The notes beneath the pieces are model-generated. The model saw only the letters and a list, made by a program, of their open reading frames with translations. It had not been told where the DNA came from and made no database searches. Positions 9,238-19,000 of a stretch of 64,000 nt of DNA are shown one piece after another (positions within the stretch are counted from its first letter, which is position 1; each line of letters opens with the position of its first letter). This DNA is from Pseudofrankia nepalensis (lineage in GTDB: Bacteria > Actinomycetota > Actinomycetes > Frankiales > Frankiaceae), in the NCBI RefSeq assembly GCF_016786305.1, contig NZ_JADWYV010000008.1. One strand, given 5' to 3'. The position numbers and the translations under genes are program-made.

Positions 9238-10188
9238 ATGCGGCGTCCACGCGTCCGTCCGTTCGGCCGTTCGGTGAATGCCGCGCTGCTTGCCGGACTT
9301 CTGGCGGCAGGCTGTACCGGGGCCGCCGGCACGCAGGCCGACGGGCCGCGTGAGCCGACCGCGACGACGGCCTCCGCCGCGCTCGCGGCCGGCGAGTTCG
9401 GCGTCGGCGACCGGCCCGGCACCACGACCCCCTCGCCGTCGGCGACCCCCGCCTCCACGGCCGGGCCGACGGCCGGTTCTGGCCCCGCGCCGACGGCACC
9501 TGCCTCGCCGGGCCGGACCGGCGCCGCGCGGGCGACCATCCCGGCCGCGTCCGGAACGCCCCGCCCCGCCGCAGCGCCGCCCTCGGCCGCCAGCCCAGCC
9601 ATGGCCAAGCCGCCGCCGGTGACGCGGCCCGCGGCGGTCCCCATGACGACTCAGTCGTCGCAGGCTCCGCGGCCCGCGGCGGTCATTTCGACGGCGCCGC
9701 CAGCCCCGCGGCCACCGGCGACGCCGTCGCGGGCACCGCAACCGACCCCGGTGGCCCCGGCCACGCCAGCGCCGAGCACGACGCCGCCGCCCCCGGCCCA
9801 GACCGCGGGAGCACCGGACATGAGGATCTGGGTGAGGCGGTTCATCGGCATCACTGGCTCGGACTACGTGTGCGGCTCCCTGAGGATCAAGCTGTCGAAT
9901 TGGGGCACCGCCCCATCCCCCGCTGGCTGGCTCAAGGTGACCCTGGTGTGGGAGAGCGACGGCGTCGGCCTGGTGAGCGAAGGCCTCGAGGAGGTCACGG
10001 TGAGCCTCCCACCGGTGGCCGGCGGGGGGACGACGGTGTTCGACACCAGGGTCTGCATGACCAACATCATCGAGGGCGTGGGGCCGGGCGGGGCGCACAT
10101 CGGTATCTATGGGACGAGAGGCAGCTCCTATTTCGCCCCGACCAGCATGGTCGGGAACATAGACAGCTCGGGAACGACGTCGTCATAG
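9238..10188 (+). CDS. Putative lipoprotein with Pro/Ala/Thr-rich linker
   Basis: 316-aa predicted exported protein. The chosen ATG is preceded by AGGAGG at good spacing; the longer upstream frame lacks any signal. A basic start, a hydrophobic segment (13-25) and a lipobox LAAG-Cys26 indicate diacylglycerol anchoring. Residues about 35-195 form a disordered Ala/Pro/Thr-rich spacer that would cross the cell wall. A compact domain of about 120 residues follows, with paired Cys residues and a beta-rich look (WVRRF, SNWGTAP, VWESDG). I do not recognise that domain; its beta pattern recalls carbohydrate- or surface-binding domains. It has its own transcription unit in the island cargo. Confidence 0.7.
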   Translation: MRRPRVRPFGRSVNAALLAGLLAAGCTGAAGTQADGPREPTATTASAALAAGEFGVGDRPGTTTPSPSATPASTAGPTAGSGPAPTAPASPGRTGAARATIPAASGTPRPAAAPPSAASPAMAKPPPVTRPAAVPMTTQSSQAPRPAAVISTAPPAPRPPATPSRAPQPTPVAPATPAPSTTPPPPAQTAGAPDMRIWVRRFIGITGSDYVCGSLRIKLSNWGTAPSPAGWLKVTLVWESDGVGLVSEGLEEVTVSLPPVAGGGTTVFDTRVCMTNIIEGVGPGGAHIGIYGTRGSSYFAPTSMVGNIDSSGTTSS

Positions 10189-10272
10189 CTCGTAGCCCGG
10201 CCTCCGGGCAAACCCACCGGCCGCCTCCGTGAGCAGCGGCTCTGGCCGACGGGCGCGAGTAGGTGGCGATGC

Positions 10273-11124
10273 CTATGCCTTCTTGGCGGCCGTGTAGATG
10301 TTGTAGCGCCAGGCGTCCTGGTGCTTCCACATCTCGACGCCGCTCATCGCGTTGACGGCCTTCGCTGTCTTGCCGAGTCGCCGCGCGGTGGCGTACGGCA
10401 GGCGGCCGAGGAGCGCGAACGCGCGCAGCATCGGCAGCATGCGGGCCGTCACGTCCTCCACCGCCTCGACCTTGAACGACGCCGATTCGAGGAGGCCTTC
10501 CAGGTCGCCGTGGTTGAGACGGTGCCAGGTCGGCATCGCGCCAAGCTCGCACACGGCGTCGAACGCCGCCCGCGCGGCCGGATCCAACAACTCCTCCGGT
10601 GTCCGCGAATACTCGAACATCACGAGCCGCCCGCCGGGGCGCAGAACCCGGTGAAACTCGGCCAGCACCCGTTCGGGATCGGCGGCGTGCACGAACGTCT
10701 CCATCGTGTAGGCCCCGTCGAACTGGCCGTCGGCGAACTGGGAGAGGTCGTGATAGTCGCATTCGACGAACCGGGTGCGGTCGGCGAGCCCGGATTTCTC
10801 GCTCCGGCGCCGGGCCTCGTCGAGGTTGAAGTCGAGAATATCGATTCCGGTGACGTCCAGGGTGAAATCGGTTGCGAGCGTGCGCGCGACCTCGCCCATG
10901 CCGCAGCCGGCGTCGAGCACCCGGGAACCGGCATCGAGACCGAGCCGGCGTCCGAGCTGATGCTCCATGCGGCGCATCGCCGGTGAGAACCGCCACCCGG
11001 GGTCCCCGGCCTCGTACCAGCCGAAGTGCTTCGTCCCGTGCAGCAGATACAGGTAGCCCAGCCGTGACTCCGTGCGATCGTAGTACCGAAGAACCGCCTT
11101 AATGTTCGCGTCGCGTTCTGGCAC
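10273..11124 (-). CDS. Class I SAM-dependent methyltransferase
   Basis: 283 aa. Motif I VLDAGCGMGEVA (about 69-80), an acidic motif II (GIDILD) and the post-motif segment VLRPGGRLVMFEYS are typical of the Methyltransf_11/sterol- and ubiquinone-type family acting on small molecules. The N-terminal segment (YYDRTESRLGYLYLLHGTKHFGWYE) resembles sterol or tocopherol methyltransferases, which begin with a short substrate-recognition helix. The substrate is unknown. It lies just downstream of the membrane-protein gene on the same strand (21-bp gap), so the two may be co-transcribed. Confidence 0.8.
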   Translation of the reverse strand: MPERDANIKAVLRYYDRTESRLGYLYLLHGTKHFGWYEAGDPGWRFSPAMRRMEHQLGRRLGLDAGSRVLDAGCGMGEVARTLATDFTLDVTGIDILDFNLDEARRRSEKSGLADRTRFVECDYHDLSQFADGQFDGAYTMETFVHAADPERVLAEFHRVLRPGGRLVMFEYSRTPEELLDPAARAAFDAVCELGAMPTWHRLNHGDLEGLLESASFKVEAVEDVTARMLPMLRAFALLGRLPYATARRLGKTAKAVNAMSGVEMWKHQDAWRYNIYTAAKKA

Positions 11125-11145
11125 CCTAGGCTCCGTTCGTCGGCG

Positions 11146-12198
11146 TCATTGTAGCAGGAAGCCGACAACAGACCCGAAGATGGCTGCCGCGTACTGGACG
11201 ATGAGACCGGTACCATATGGGAGGCTGGGCGCCCCGGCAAACATGTCATAGGCGGCCCGCGTGCTGGGTGCGTTCTCGCTAGCTCGCACCTTTTCAAAGA
11301 TTTCCGTGGCACGCACTTCGGACAGCAGGTACGCGTCATTCCCGGCCAGCGTGTCCATCATACGAAGGCGAAAACGCCGCGTGATCGTGAAAAGCATGAA
11401 CTGCGTGAACGCGCCTACCCACAACGAGAGTCCGAGCAGTAACCCATAGAGATAGGGAAGATAGCTGCCAAGCAACGGCGAGCCGCCAAACAAACCCGGT
11501 AAGGTGACGGCGAAAGCCCCGAGTGCCAGGAAGATCGCCGAGTATGCGTACCCCTCCGAGAGGGTTCTGATTCCTGGCGTGCGCGCCGGATCATTCCACC
11601 GGAGGCTGAGGTCTGTGCACTTCCGCATGAGAATCGCCATAATCGGCGGAACTATCAGCCAGTAGCTGACGTTCCCGAGAAACAACATACTCCATGCAAG
11701 GTTGGCGGTGATCGCGATATTTCGCGCGTCGAAGTCGCCGCGCATCAGCAGGACTATGAAGGGGATCACCGCCGCCGCGATCGGTAAGCTGGCCTGCCAG
11801 AAGCCGTAACCACGCAGCACTGGGGACACAATTCGATCTCGGTGTGCGCTCTCACGGATCAGGTCGTCGATGGTGCCGAGTCGCCGGAGAGGAAAAGTCC
11901 ACGCCAGTGAGGCTGCTCCGAGCATACCGCCGTTTACCGTTCCCAGCAATGCGAAGAGCAGCAGGTCCTCGCCGGACAGGTCCCACGCTCCGCCGATCGC
12001 CGTCACCGATACTGCGACGGCGATCAGACCGGGGCCGTATGACAGCAACATCAGACGGAACATGGCCCACGGACTCCGCATGGCGGTGCGGTGCGGGTCG
12101 CGATTTCCGCGGACAACGAAGATGGCGTAGATACGACGAAACCCCAGGAGCCACGCCTCGGAAAACCCCGCCCATGGGGCGCCGGCGTCATCCGACAA
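11146..12198 (-). CDS. Multi-pass membrane protein of unknown function
   Basis: 350 aa with about six to eight hydrophobic segments: near 45-65, 80-100, 130-155, 165-190, 225-250, 255-285 and the last 20 residues. A soluble stretch of about 60 residues (FRLRMMDTLAGND... to EIFEKVRASE) lies before the final hydrophobic end. I recognise no domain. Base composition is visibly less GC-rich than the flanking genes, suggesting a different origin. It is followed on the same strand by the SAM methyltransferase. The ATG is the first good start; 278 bp separate it from the 3' end of the McrC-like gene. Could be a lipid- or transport-related protein. Confidence 0.6.
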   Translation of the reverse strand: MSDDAGAPWAGFSEAWLLGFRRIYAIFVVRGNRDPHRTAMRSPWAMFRLMLLSYGPGLIAVAVSVTAIGGAWDLSGEDLLLFALLGTVNGGMLGAASLAWTFPLRRLGTIDDLIRESAHRDRIVSPVLRGYGFWQASLPIAAAVIPFIVLLMRGDFDARNIAITANLAWSMLFLGNVSYWLIVPPIMAILMRKCTDLSLRWNDPARTPGIRTLSEGYAYSAIFLALGAFAVTLPGLFGGSPLLGSYLPYLYGLLLGLSLWVGAFTQFMLFTITRRFRLRMMDTLAGNDAYLLSEVRATEIFEKVRASENAPSTRAAYDMFAGAPSLPYGTGLIVQYAAAIFGSVVGFLLQ

Positions 12199-12476
12199 GA
12201 TCGCTACCCAACGTGAGCCGGTCCCTTCCAGGCAGCACGGCGAATCACATCGATGCCACGGTACTGGAAGCGTGCCGCCAGCGTGGTCGGAACGTCACCG
12301 TTCGCCAATGCACTCATGCCCACGTTCGACCAAGCGGACTTCGAGAAGATATGAGTCCTGGCTTCGGCCGCCGACACGGAGCACCCGAGCGTCTCCGCCT
12401 GGGGTGTCCACTTCGTCAGTGGTGGGTCATTCAGGGTCGAAAGTAACGCGATGCCGGCCCTACTGGCCTTCAGCAG

Positions 12477-13682
12477 TCATGAGAAGGCAGGCGTCCGTGT
12501 GCGGCAGGCGGCCACGTGTCCGGCGAGGTAGTCGATCTGTTGCAGAAGGTCCGACGGGTCGCGGGCGAGATCGAGTACATGCACGTGGATCCTGGGGCCT
12601 TGGCCTCGGATCACATGGACATCGGGGGTACCACCCGCATAGATCAGGTGACCTTCGGCGAGGTCGAGGGCGGTGCAGTACGCGATGAGCTGGTAGACGT
12701 CCTCGCTGGGGAAGCCCTTGTTCGGTGCCTTGTATTTCGCGTCCAGCACGGCCGCGCACTGGTCGCCGTGCCACCAGGTGATGTCCGGACGGGGTGCGAG
12801 CTTCCCAGCCTCGTCGAGGCGGATGACCTTCTGCCCCTCGACTGCACCGCCGTGATGTTCGAGCGCCGTGCGGAGCACTGCGGTCAGCCAGTCCTCGTAG
12901 ACGCGGTTCATGTCGAACAGGAAGCCGGTCGCCGCGAGGGTCGGGCCGGCGGGGCTGTCGGCGGCGGGAATATCGAGACCGCGGTGGTCAAGGACGAGGC
13001 GGGCTAGGCGCAGGGCTGACTGGTAGCGACGATTGAGCCTGGTCTCGGGAGTCGCCGGGGCGCGTAGGCCGGCCGGCAACGGGGCGACCTCAGCGAGACC
13101 GACGTTGAGGCGGTGCAGCGCGGCGCGGGTCGCTGCGGGGATGCCGGGCAGGCGGAGCAGGCGGCGGGTAGCACCGAGCAGGATCCGGTTTTCCGGGATG
13201 TCCGCGGAGTAGTCGTCATAGGCGACTTCCAGCGGGTAGGCGCGGCCGAGGCGGGCGCGCAGCTGGTCGGCTTCGCGAAGCCGGCCGCGGAGAACAGGCG
13301 AAGTTTCGGCGACGGGCTGATAGCCGCGCAGCACACCGGCGGCCAGGGCGCGGCCGGCCCGACGGGTGAACGCTACGGCGAGACCGGTCACCAGGTCGTC
13401 GGTCTCGGCCAGGTCGACGTCGTCGTCACGCCAGCCCTTCTGGTCGCGGGCGTGACCGACAAGCCAGAGAAGGCGGCCGACGCCGACCTTCGGGCGGATC
13501 ACCAGCTCAAAGTCACCCGCGCGCACCACCCCGACCGTCGACGACGCGGCCAGGCAGACGGCGCCTTCCAGATCACGGCTGACGGCGACGGCACCAGTCG
13601 CCGCGAACGTCCGGGCGACGTCGGCTGGCAGGCCGGGGACGGTGACGCTCTTGTGCTCGCGGACGACGATTGGCGTGATCAT
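12477..13682 (-). CDS. mcrC: McrC-like PD-(D/E)XK nuclease subunit
   Basis: 401 aa, the length expected of McrC. The N-terminal domain (1-200) would contact the McrB-like GTPase. The C-terminal half holds the nuclease: PD (299-300) followed by VLDAKYK (312-318), giving the D...D-x-K active site, then a Gln/Tyr helix (DVYQLIAYC). In McrBC the McrB ring is stimulated by McrC to move and cleave DNA with modified cytosines. The start codon overlaps the stop of the McrB-like gene (ATGA), so they are translationally coupled. It is the last gene of the five-gene operon, placing a dedicated nuclease beside two helicases and a methylase. Confidence 0.88.
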   Translation of the reverse strand: MITPIVVREHKSVTVPGLPADVARTFAATGAVAVSRDLEGAVCLAASSTVGVVRAGDFELVIRPKVGVGRLLWLVGHARDQKGWRDDDVDLAETDDLVTGLAVAFTRRAGRALAAGVLRGYQPVAETSPVLRGRLREADQLRARLGRAYPLEVAYDDYSADIPENRILLGATRRLLRLPGIPAATRAALHRLNVGLAEVAPLPAGLRAPATPETRLNRRYQSALRLARLVLDHRGLDIPAADSPAGPTLAATGFLFDMNRVYEDWLTAVLRTALEHHGGAVEGQKVIRLDEAGKLAPRPDITWWHGDQCAAVLDAKYKAPNKGFPSEDVYQLIAYCTALDLAEGHLIYAGGTPDVHVIRGQGPRIHVHVLDLARDPSDLLQQIDYLAGHVAACRTRTPAFS

Positions 13683-16024
13683 GCCGGCGGCGGCGCCTCG
13701 CCGGTGCCGTCGCCCGCGTCAATCCCGTCCGCTTCCGGCTGGGGTGGGACCGGCGGCGTGACCGTGGGCAGGAGCACATCGAGGCCGTAGCGCTGGCGGA
13801 CGAACGCGGGGACGTCGGGATGCTCGCCGAGGTGCCGCTCCTCAAGGAGCGGCAGGATCTGTGTCTTCCAGATCCGGGCGAGTCCGTCCTTCGTCGCCAC
13901 CCGGGAGTTCATCAGGTACGACGGGCCGATGGCGGCGTCCCGGTCTGCGATTGCTCTGTTGAGCTCGTCGAGCAGGTCGGCGATGTGGGCTGGCTTGCCA
14001 TTGTCCGCCAGCCAGCGACGGAGCATCCCCGCGACCGGCGGTTCGCCTGGGAAGAGGGATTGCCAGGCGAAGCGGCGCCGCATCGCGGCGTCGACCAGCG
14101 CGATCGACCGGTCAGCGGTGTTCATCGTGCCGATGAGGAAGACGTTCTTCGGCAGCGCAAAGTCGTCCTCTGGGGAGTACTGCAGCTGGATCGTCCTGTC
14201 CCGGTACTCCAGGAGGAAGTACAGCTCTCCGAAGACCTTCGCAAGGTTCGCCCGGTTGATCTCGTCGATCACCAGGATGTAGGCCCCAGACGGGTTCGCC
14301 AGCGCAGCGGCGACCAGGCGGCGGAACGGGCCAGGCTCCTTGGCGAACTTGAAGGTGTCGTCGCCGGCCGTCGAGGGGCGGAAGCCTTCGACGAAGTCCT
14401 CATAGGCGTACGAAGGGTGGAACTGCACCAGCCGGTACTCACCGTTCGTCTGTTCAACGAGAGACTCAGCGATCTCCTGCGCCAGATAGGTCTTGCCGGT
14501 ACCGGGCGGGCCATAGAGCACGATCTGCTTCTTCTCGTTGAGCAGCTCCATCGTCTCGGTGAGCCACGGGAGGTCGACCAGCAGGTTGTCAGCGAACTCC
14601 TGGCTGGGGGCCGGCAGGTCCTGGAGCTGGGGCCGGACCTCGGGTTTGAAGGTCGTCTCCGCTGCCTTCAATGCGGCCGCGACGGCCGGGTCGTCGACCG
14701 GAGCGGGGTCAATAACCTCCGCGCCGATCTCAAGCTGGGCCAACTGGAGGAACTCGCCCGCCTCGTCACCGAGGCCGCTGACCGTGAGCTGCCCGCGCAG
14801 CCGGTTCTGCGCCGCCTCCGAAAGATCGGACCGGTTGATCGGCTTGTCGGCATTGAGCCAGCGGACGGCGCGACGTCGGTCGGCCAGCGGAGTCTTCTGC
14901 TCCCAGGTCGGCGGCCCGTCGAGAATGCCGACGTAGACCTGGGGACCATCGACGGTCACGACCAGATCGCCGACCTGCATCCGATTGAAGAAGCGGTCGA
15001 GCAGCCCGATCCAGTTGCCTTCCTGGCTCGGTCGCAAGCCGGGCTCCGACGCGCGGACCAGCTGCGCGAGCTGCGTCCGCGACAGCCCGACAGGGATGTC
15101 CGGGTAGTCGGGCCAGGACATCGAGCAGTAGCCGTCGCGCAGCCACTCCGGGACGAGATTGGTCCGCGAGATGTTGGCGCCGCGCACCAGCCAGCCGGTG
15201 TGAGTCGAGGCCGTCCCCTCGGGTTCGGTCGCCGGAGTCATCCACTGATCCCGCCACGGCGGCTGGAAGAAGTCGATCGGCCGGCCTTCCTTGAGGCTGA
15301 GCGCCTCCCAGAAGGCGGCAAAGTCCGCCTCCAGGTCGCCGCGCGGCCGCTGCCCCGCCAGGTAGCCGAACGCCTCCATGATCGCGCCAGGGTGGTCGGC
15401 GCGCAGGCTGTTGAGGAACGTCCGCGGGAAGGCGAGGTGCAACAGCGCCCGGCGTTGACCGGCGGCCGTCGTCGTCGGCACCTGGTCGAGCAGGTCTCGG
15501 AAGTCCCACGGGCTCTTCAACAGGTCGGCGCGCAGCTCCGGCGCAAGGGCCTTCACCGCGGCGACGACGCTGGCCAGCCAGATCACCTGCGCCGGCCGGT
15601 ACCGGTAGTACGCGATCCCCACCCAGATGACGCCGTTGTCGAGAGCACCGTCGAGGTCGGCGGGCAGCTTCAACGCGCCTGCGGACTCGTCGAACACCTT
15701 CCGGAGCGCGAGCCGCTTCGTCGAGCCGTTCATCCCCAGCACCGGCAGGAAGTGCAGGTAGAGGACCTCAGCCGCGAGCTGGACCACCTCCGGGCTGGCG
15801 TCCGCCAGCTCCACCCGAAGCTTGTCCAGAAAACTGCCCGGCCCCGCCGGGGGATGCTCCAGCCGGTACGCGAGGTCCAAGGCGTTTTCCTGGGTCCACA
15901 CAGACCGGCCGGGCGCGAAGACGGAGTCGTCCTGAACGAAACCGCGCTCCAGCACCAGCCGCGCCGCCGCATAGACCTGATCCTCGCCGCTCACCGGCGT
16001 ACCTCCACCGAGTTCAAGGGCCAA
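13679..16024 (-). CDS. mcrB: McrB-like AAA+ GTPase with long N-terminal recognition region
   Basis: 781 aa. The C-terminal AAA_5 domain has Walker A GPPGTGKT (505-512), Walker B VIDEINRAN (585-593), the McrB-specific MNTADRS signature (about 634-640) and RRRFAW. These identify an McrB-type GTPase that forms hexamers and drives DNA translocation with McrC. The 490-residue N-terminus is longer than in E. coli McrB: residues 1-250 are helical, and 275-440 (WLVRGANISRT, SMSWPDYP, VGDLVVTVDG) resemble an EVE/PUA-type modified-base reader. Start ATG at 16024, 55 bp after the methylase stop; the 3' end overlaps mcrC. In the operon it probably chooses the target DNA. Confidence 0.88.
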   Translation of the reverse strand: MALELGGGTPVSGEDQVYAAARLVLERGFVQDDSVFAPGRSVWTQENALDLAYRLEHPPAGPGSFLDKLRVELADASPEVVQLAAEVLYLHFLPVLGMNGSTKRLALRKVFDESAGALKLPADLDGALDNGVIWVGIAYYRYRPAQVIWLASVVAAVKALAPELRADLLKSPWDFRDLLDQVPTTTAAGQRRALLHLAFPRTFLNSLRADHPGAIMEAFGYLAGQRPRGDLEADFAAFWEALSLKEGRPIDFFQPPWRDQWMTPATEPEGTASTHTGWLVRGANISRTNLVPEWLRDGYCSMSWPDYPDIPVGLSRTQLAQLVRASEPGLRPSQEGNWIGLLDRFFNRMQVGDLVVTVDGPQVYVGILDGPPTWEQKTPLADRRRAVRWLNADKPINRSDLSEAAQNRLRGQLTVSGLGDEAGEFLQLAQLEIGAEVIDPAPVDDPAVAAALKAAETTFKPEVRPQLQDLPAPSQEFADNLLVDLPWLTETMELLNEKKQIVLYGPPGTGKTYLAQEIAESLVEQTNGEYRLVQFHPSYAYEDFVEGFRPSTAGDDTFKFAKEPGPFRRLVAAALANPSGAYILVIDEINRANLAKVFGELYFLLEYRDRTIQLQYSPEDDFALPKNVFLIGTMNTADRSIALVDAAMRRRFAWQSLFPGEPPVAGMLRRWLADNGKPAHIADLLDELNRAIADRDAAIGPSYLMNSRVATKDGLARIWKTQILPLLEERHLGEHPDVPAFVRQRYGLDVLLPTVTPPVPPQPEADGIDAGDGTGEAPPPA

Positions 16025-16079
16025 GCAGTAGGCAATGCATGCTCCTGCGATCCTCCGACTGCGACGCCCGACGCGGGCA

Positions 16080-19000
16080 TCAGAACAGTGTCCCCTTTGG
16101 CTTGAAGAGGGCGCCAGTTAGGTCGTCGACCTCGATCTCCTCCTGTGCGGCCGGGCTGCTATCGCGATTCTGGGCGATGATCCTTCGGCGCCCATCGTCG
16201 GTGTGGCGAGGGCCATCGCCCGGAGGTGGGGTCAGCGGGGAGACGAAGTGGCCGGTGGCCATGGCGTCGTAGGCCGCAAGGACGAGGGTGCGGGTGCGAA
16301 ACGTGCCGAAGGCCTTCTCCTCGTTCTTGCGAAGGACGAAGAATGAGTCCAAGACGTGCTCGGCCTCGGCACGATTCAGGCCGTAGAGGTGCAGGTACGC
16401 CGCGTCCAACTCGGCCCGGATCTGCGCACGCCGCTCGGGGTCCCACCGGAACGGCGGACCATCGTCGTGCAGGTCGTCGGCATAGGGCGCCATGTCCCAC
16501 GACGTGTACGACAGTTCCAGCACTCGCTCGGCAATCCAGTCCCGCAGCTCGACTGCCGAATCCCATGAGGCGGAGACGCAGTATGCCGTCGGCGGCATCA
16601 CTGGGAGCTGTTCCATGTTACCAAAGGTGAGGTGTGCGCCGCTGATCTTCTGGCGTGCGGCATAGTCCACGACCACACTCGAGAGATTGGCGTGAAGAGC
16701 AGCGAACTCGCGGTTATCTGTCAAGATAATCGGCTCCGTGTGGCCAACCGCGCCGGCAGGAAATACCGATGTGATCACAGTGCGTTCGTTGACGCTCGTC
16801 GTTATATCGCGCCAACCCAGCAGCCACTCACGGTTCCAGCGATCACCAAGTCTGTCGTGAACCGCGGAATTAATAAGCCAGTATTGCGGCCATGCTACCA
16901 AATCCGGGTCGCCATGTTGGTCATCATTTAGTCGCGGCAGGGTCCCCTTGTTAAGTTGCGCCTGCGTCGCCGCTTCGTAGGTCGCATACCGGTGATCGTA
17001 CAAGTGCAACATCTTGCCCTCAACAAGAGGAAGCATCCGCTCATTGCCGCGAACGAAGGCGTCACCTTCCTCGGTCCAGCCATCCTGGCGTAGTTGCTTC
17101 TCTGTCCGGAAGTGCGACGAGTCGTTGGCCATGTCGAACATGCGGAGGAACGAGACGCCCCATGGGTTCTCGTCGCCATTGACGAGGACCGGGACGCGGC
17201 GGTGGATGCCGATGGTGATCTCGGCGTCGGTGCGGGAGCGGAAGACCGGCAGCGTCCCGCTGTTCGGGTTAACCAGCAGAATCTCGTCAGGCAGCAGGAC
17301 GAACCGCCGCTCCGGCAGATCCTGCAGGTGCCGGGTCGAAAAGGCTAGCGATGTATGGGAAAGCCGGAGGCCGCCGGTGGCACATAGCACTGCGAAACGG
17401 AACTTATTGGTAACGCCCGAAAAGATCTTCGCCTCGTTCTCGAAGTCGAGAAAGCCGGCGAGGGTCGATGTCTCAACCAAGTGTCGGAAGAAGGGCGCAG
17501 TAGTATCACCGGTCGCGATGTTGGTTGGGAGGACGACACCTGCTCGGCCATGCCGGGCGGTGATGGCAAGATCGTGCTCCGCGAAGAGCTGGAACGTGTT
17601 GATGTCGCCGTGTCCGGTCAGCGGGTAGCGGCCCGAGTCATGACCGAACCCGCTTCCGATGTCGGCGGCGCGGAGCGCGCGTTGGTACTCGTCCCAGAGT
17701 GGTGGACGTTCATCCGGCAGCGTGGCGATCAGCTTCTTACGGGCCGCGGCGTTCGGGGCGTCGGCGATCTCGGGGGCGCGGGTCGCGAAGAACTCCTCGT
17801 CCTGGAGCTTGACCCGTTCCCACGGCGGGTTGCCGAGTACGCAGGCGAACCCGCCAGGGAGGATCTCGGGGAACTCCAGCGGCCAGTGGAAGAAGCGGTG
17901 GCTCTCCCGAAGCTCGGTAAGCTCCTTGATCTGCTCTCTGGTGAGTGCGGCGGCACCGTCCTCGCGGATTCTGATGATGGTCTCGGCGGTGGGCGGCGGC
18001 GGATCGGCGCGTAGGTCTTCCGGCCCCAGCGGAGTGACCTTGTTCTTGACCCGTTCTTCGCTCCGGCGGACGGCGTCCGGGTCGAGCCGGTGGGGCCAGG
18101 CGAACGTGGCGCACCAGGCGTCGGCGGCGAGCCGCTCGCGCAGCATCGTCCCGTCGGACTCGGCCTTCGCCCACGCGTTCTTCTTCTGGTGGACGGCGGC
18201 CAGGCTGTCTTCAGGCAGATCCGCGACCTGCCTGAAGGCTGACCGCCACTCGCTGTGGATACCGAGGGCGAAGAGCGAGGACTCGGGGTTCTCCATCGCC
18301 TTGCGCTCGGCGCGGTTGCGCTTGCGGTAGTGAGCGACCTGGGCCTTGTCGTCTCCGACCTTGGCGGTGAACGCCTCGTCGGGCAGGGCAAGCCGGACGA
18401 GTTCGATCTTGTCGCCGACGCGGGCGCCGTCGAGCAGCGGGTCGCCCGCTTCCGGGGCGGCGATCAGCTTCGGGTCGAGCAGGCTGTCGCCGATCAGCGC
18501 GTTGCCGACCTTGACGTGGGCGTCGAGGAAGGACAACGGCCGGCCGGGGTCGAGGGCTTCGAGCCAGAGGGCGACCTTGGCGAGTTCGGCGGCCATGGGG
18601 TTGAGGTCGACGCCGTAAATGCAGTGCGCGACGACGTCGCGCATGGCGGTCTGGGTGGCGGCGACCGGAGGTTCGGCTTCGCCGGTGCGGACGGCGGCGA
18701 GGCGGCGGGCGATCCGGCGGGCGGCGGCGGCGAGGAAGTGGCCGGAGCCGCACGCCGGATCGCAGACGGTGACGGCGAGGAGGGCCTTCTCCCTCTCTTC
18801 CGCCGTCGTGCCGGACTTCTCGGCGTCGTCGAGTACCGGGTCGAGTGCCTCGTCGAGGAGGATTTCGACGAGGCCAGGCGGGGTGTAGTAGCTGCCGGTG
18901 GTCTTGCGGTCGTGGCCGGCGGCGACGTCGAGGATGAACTCTCCGCTTGCCACGTCGTACTGGGGGACGAGTTCGAGGAGGGACTCGTAGATGCCGCCGA

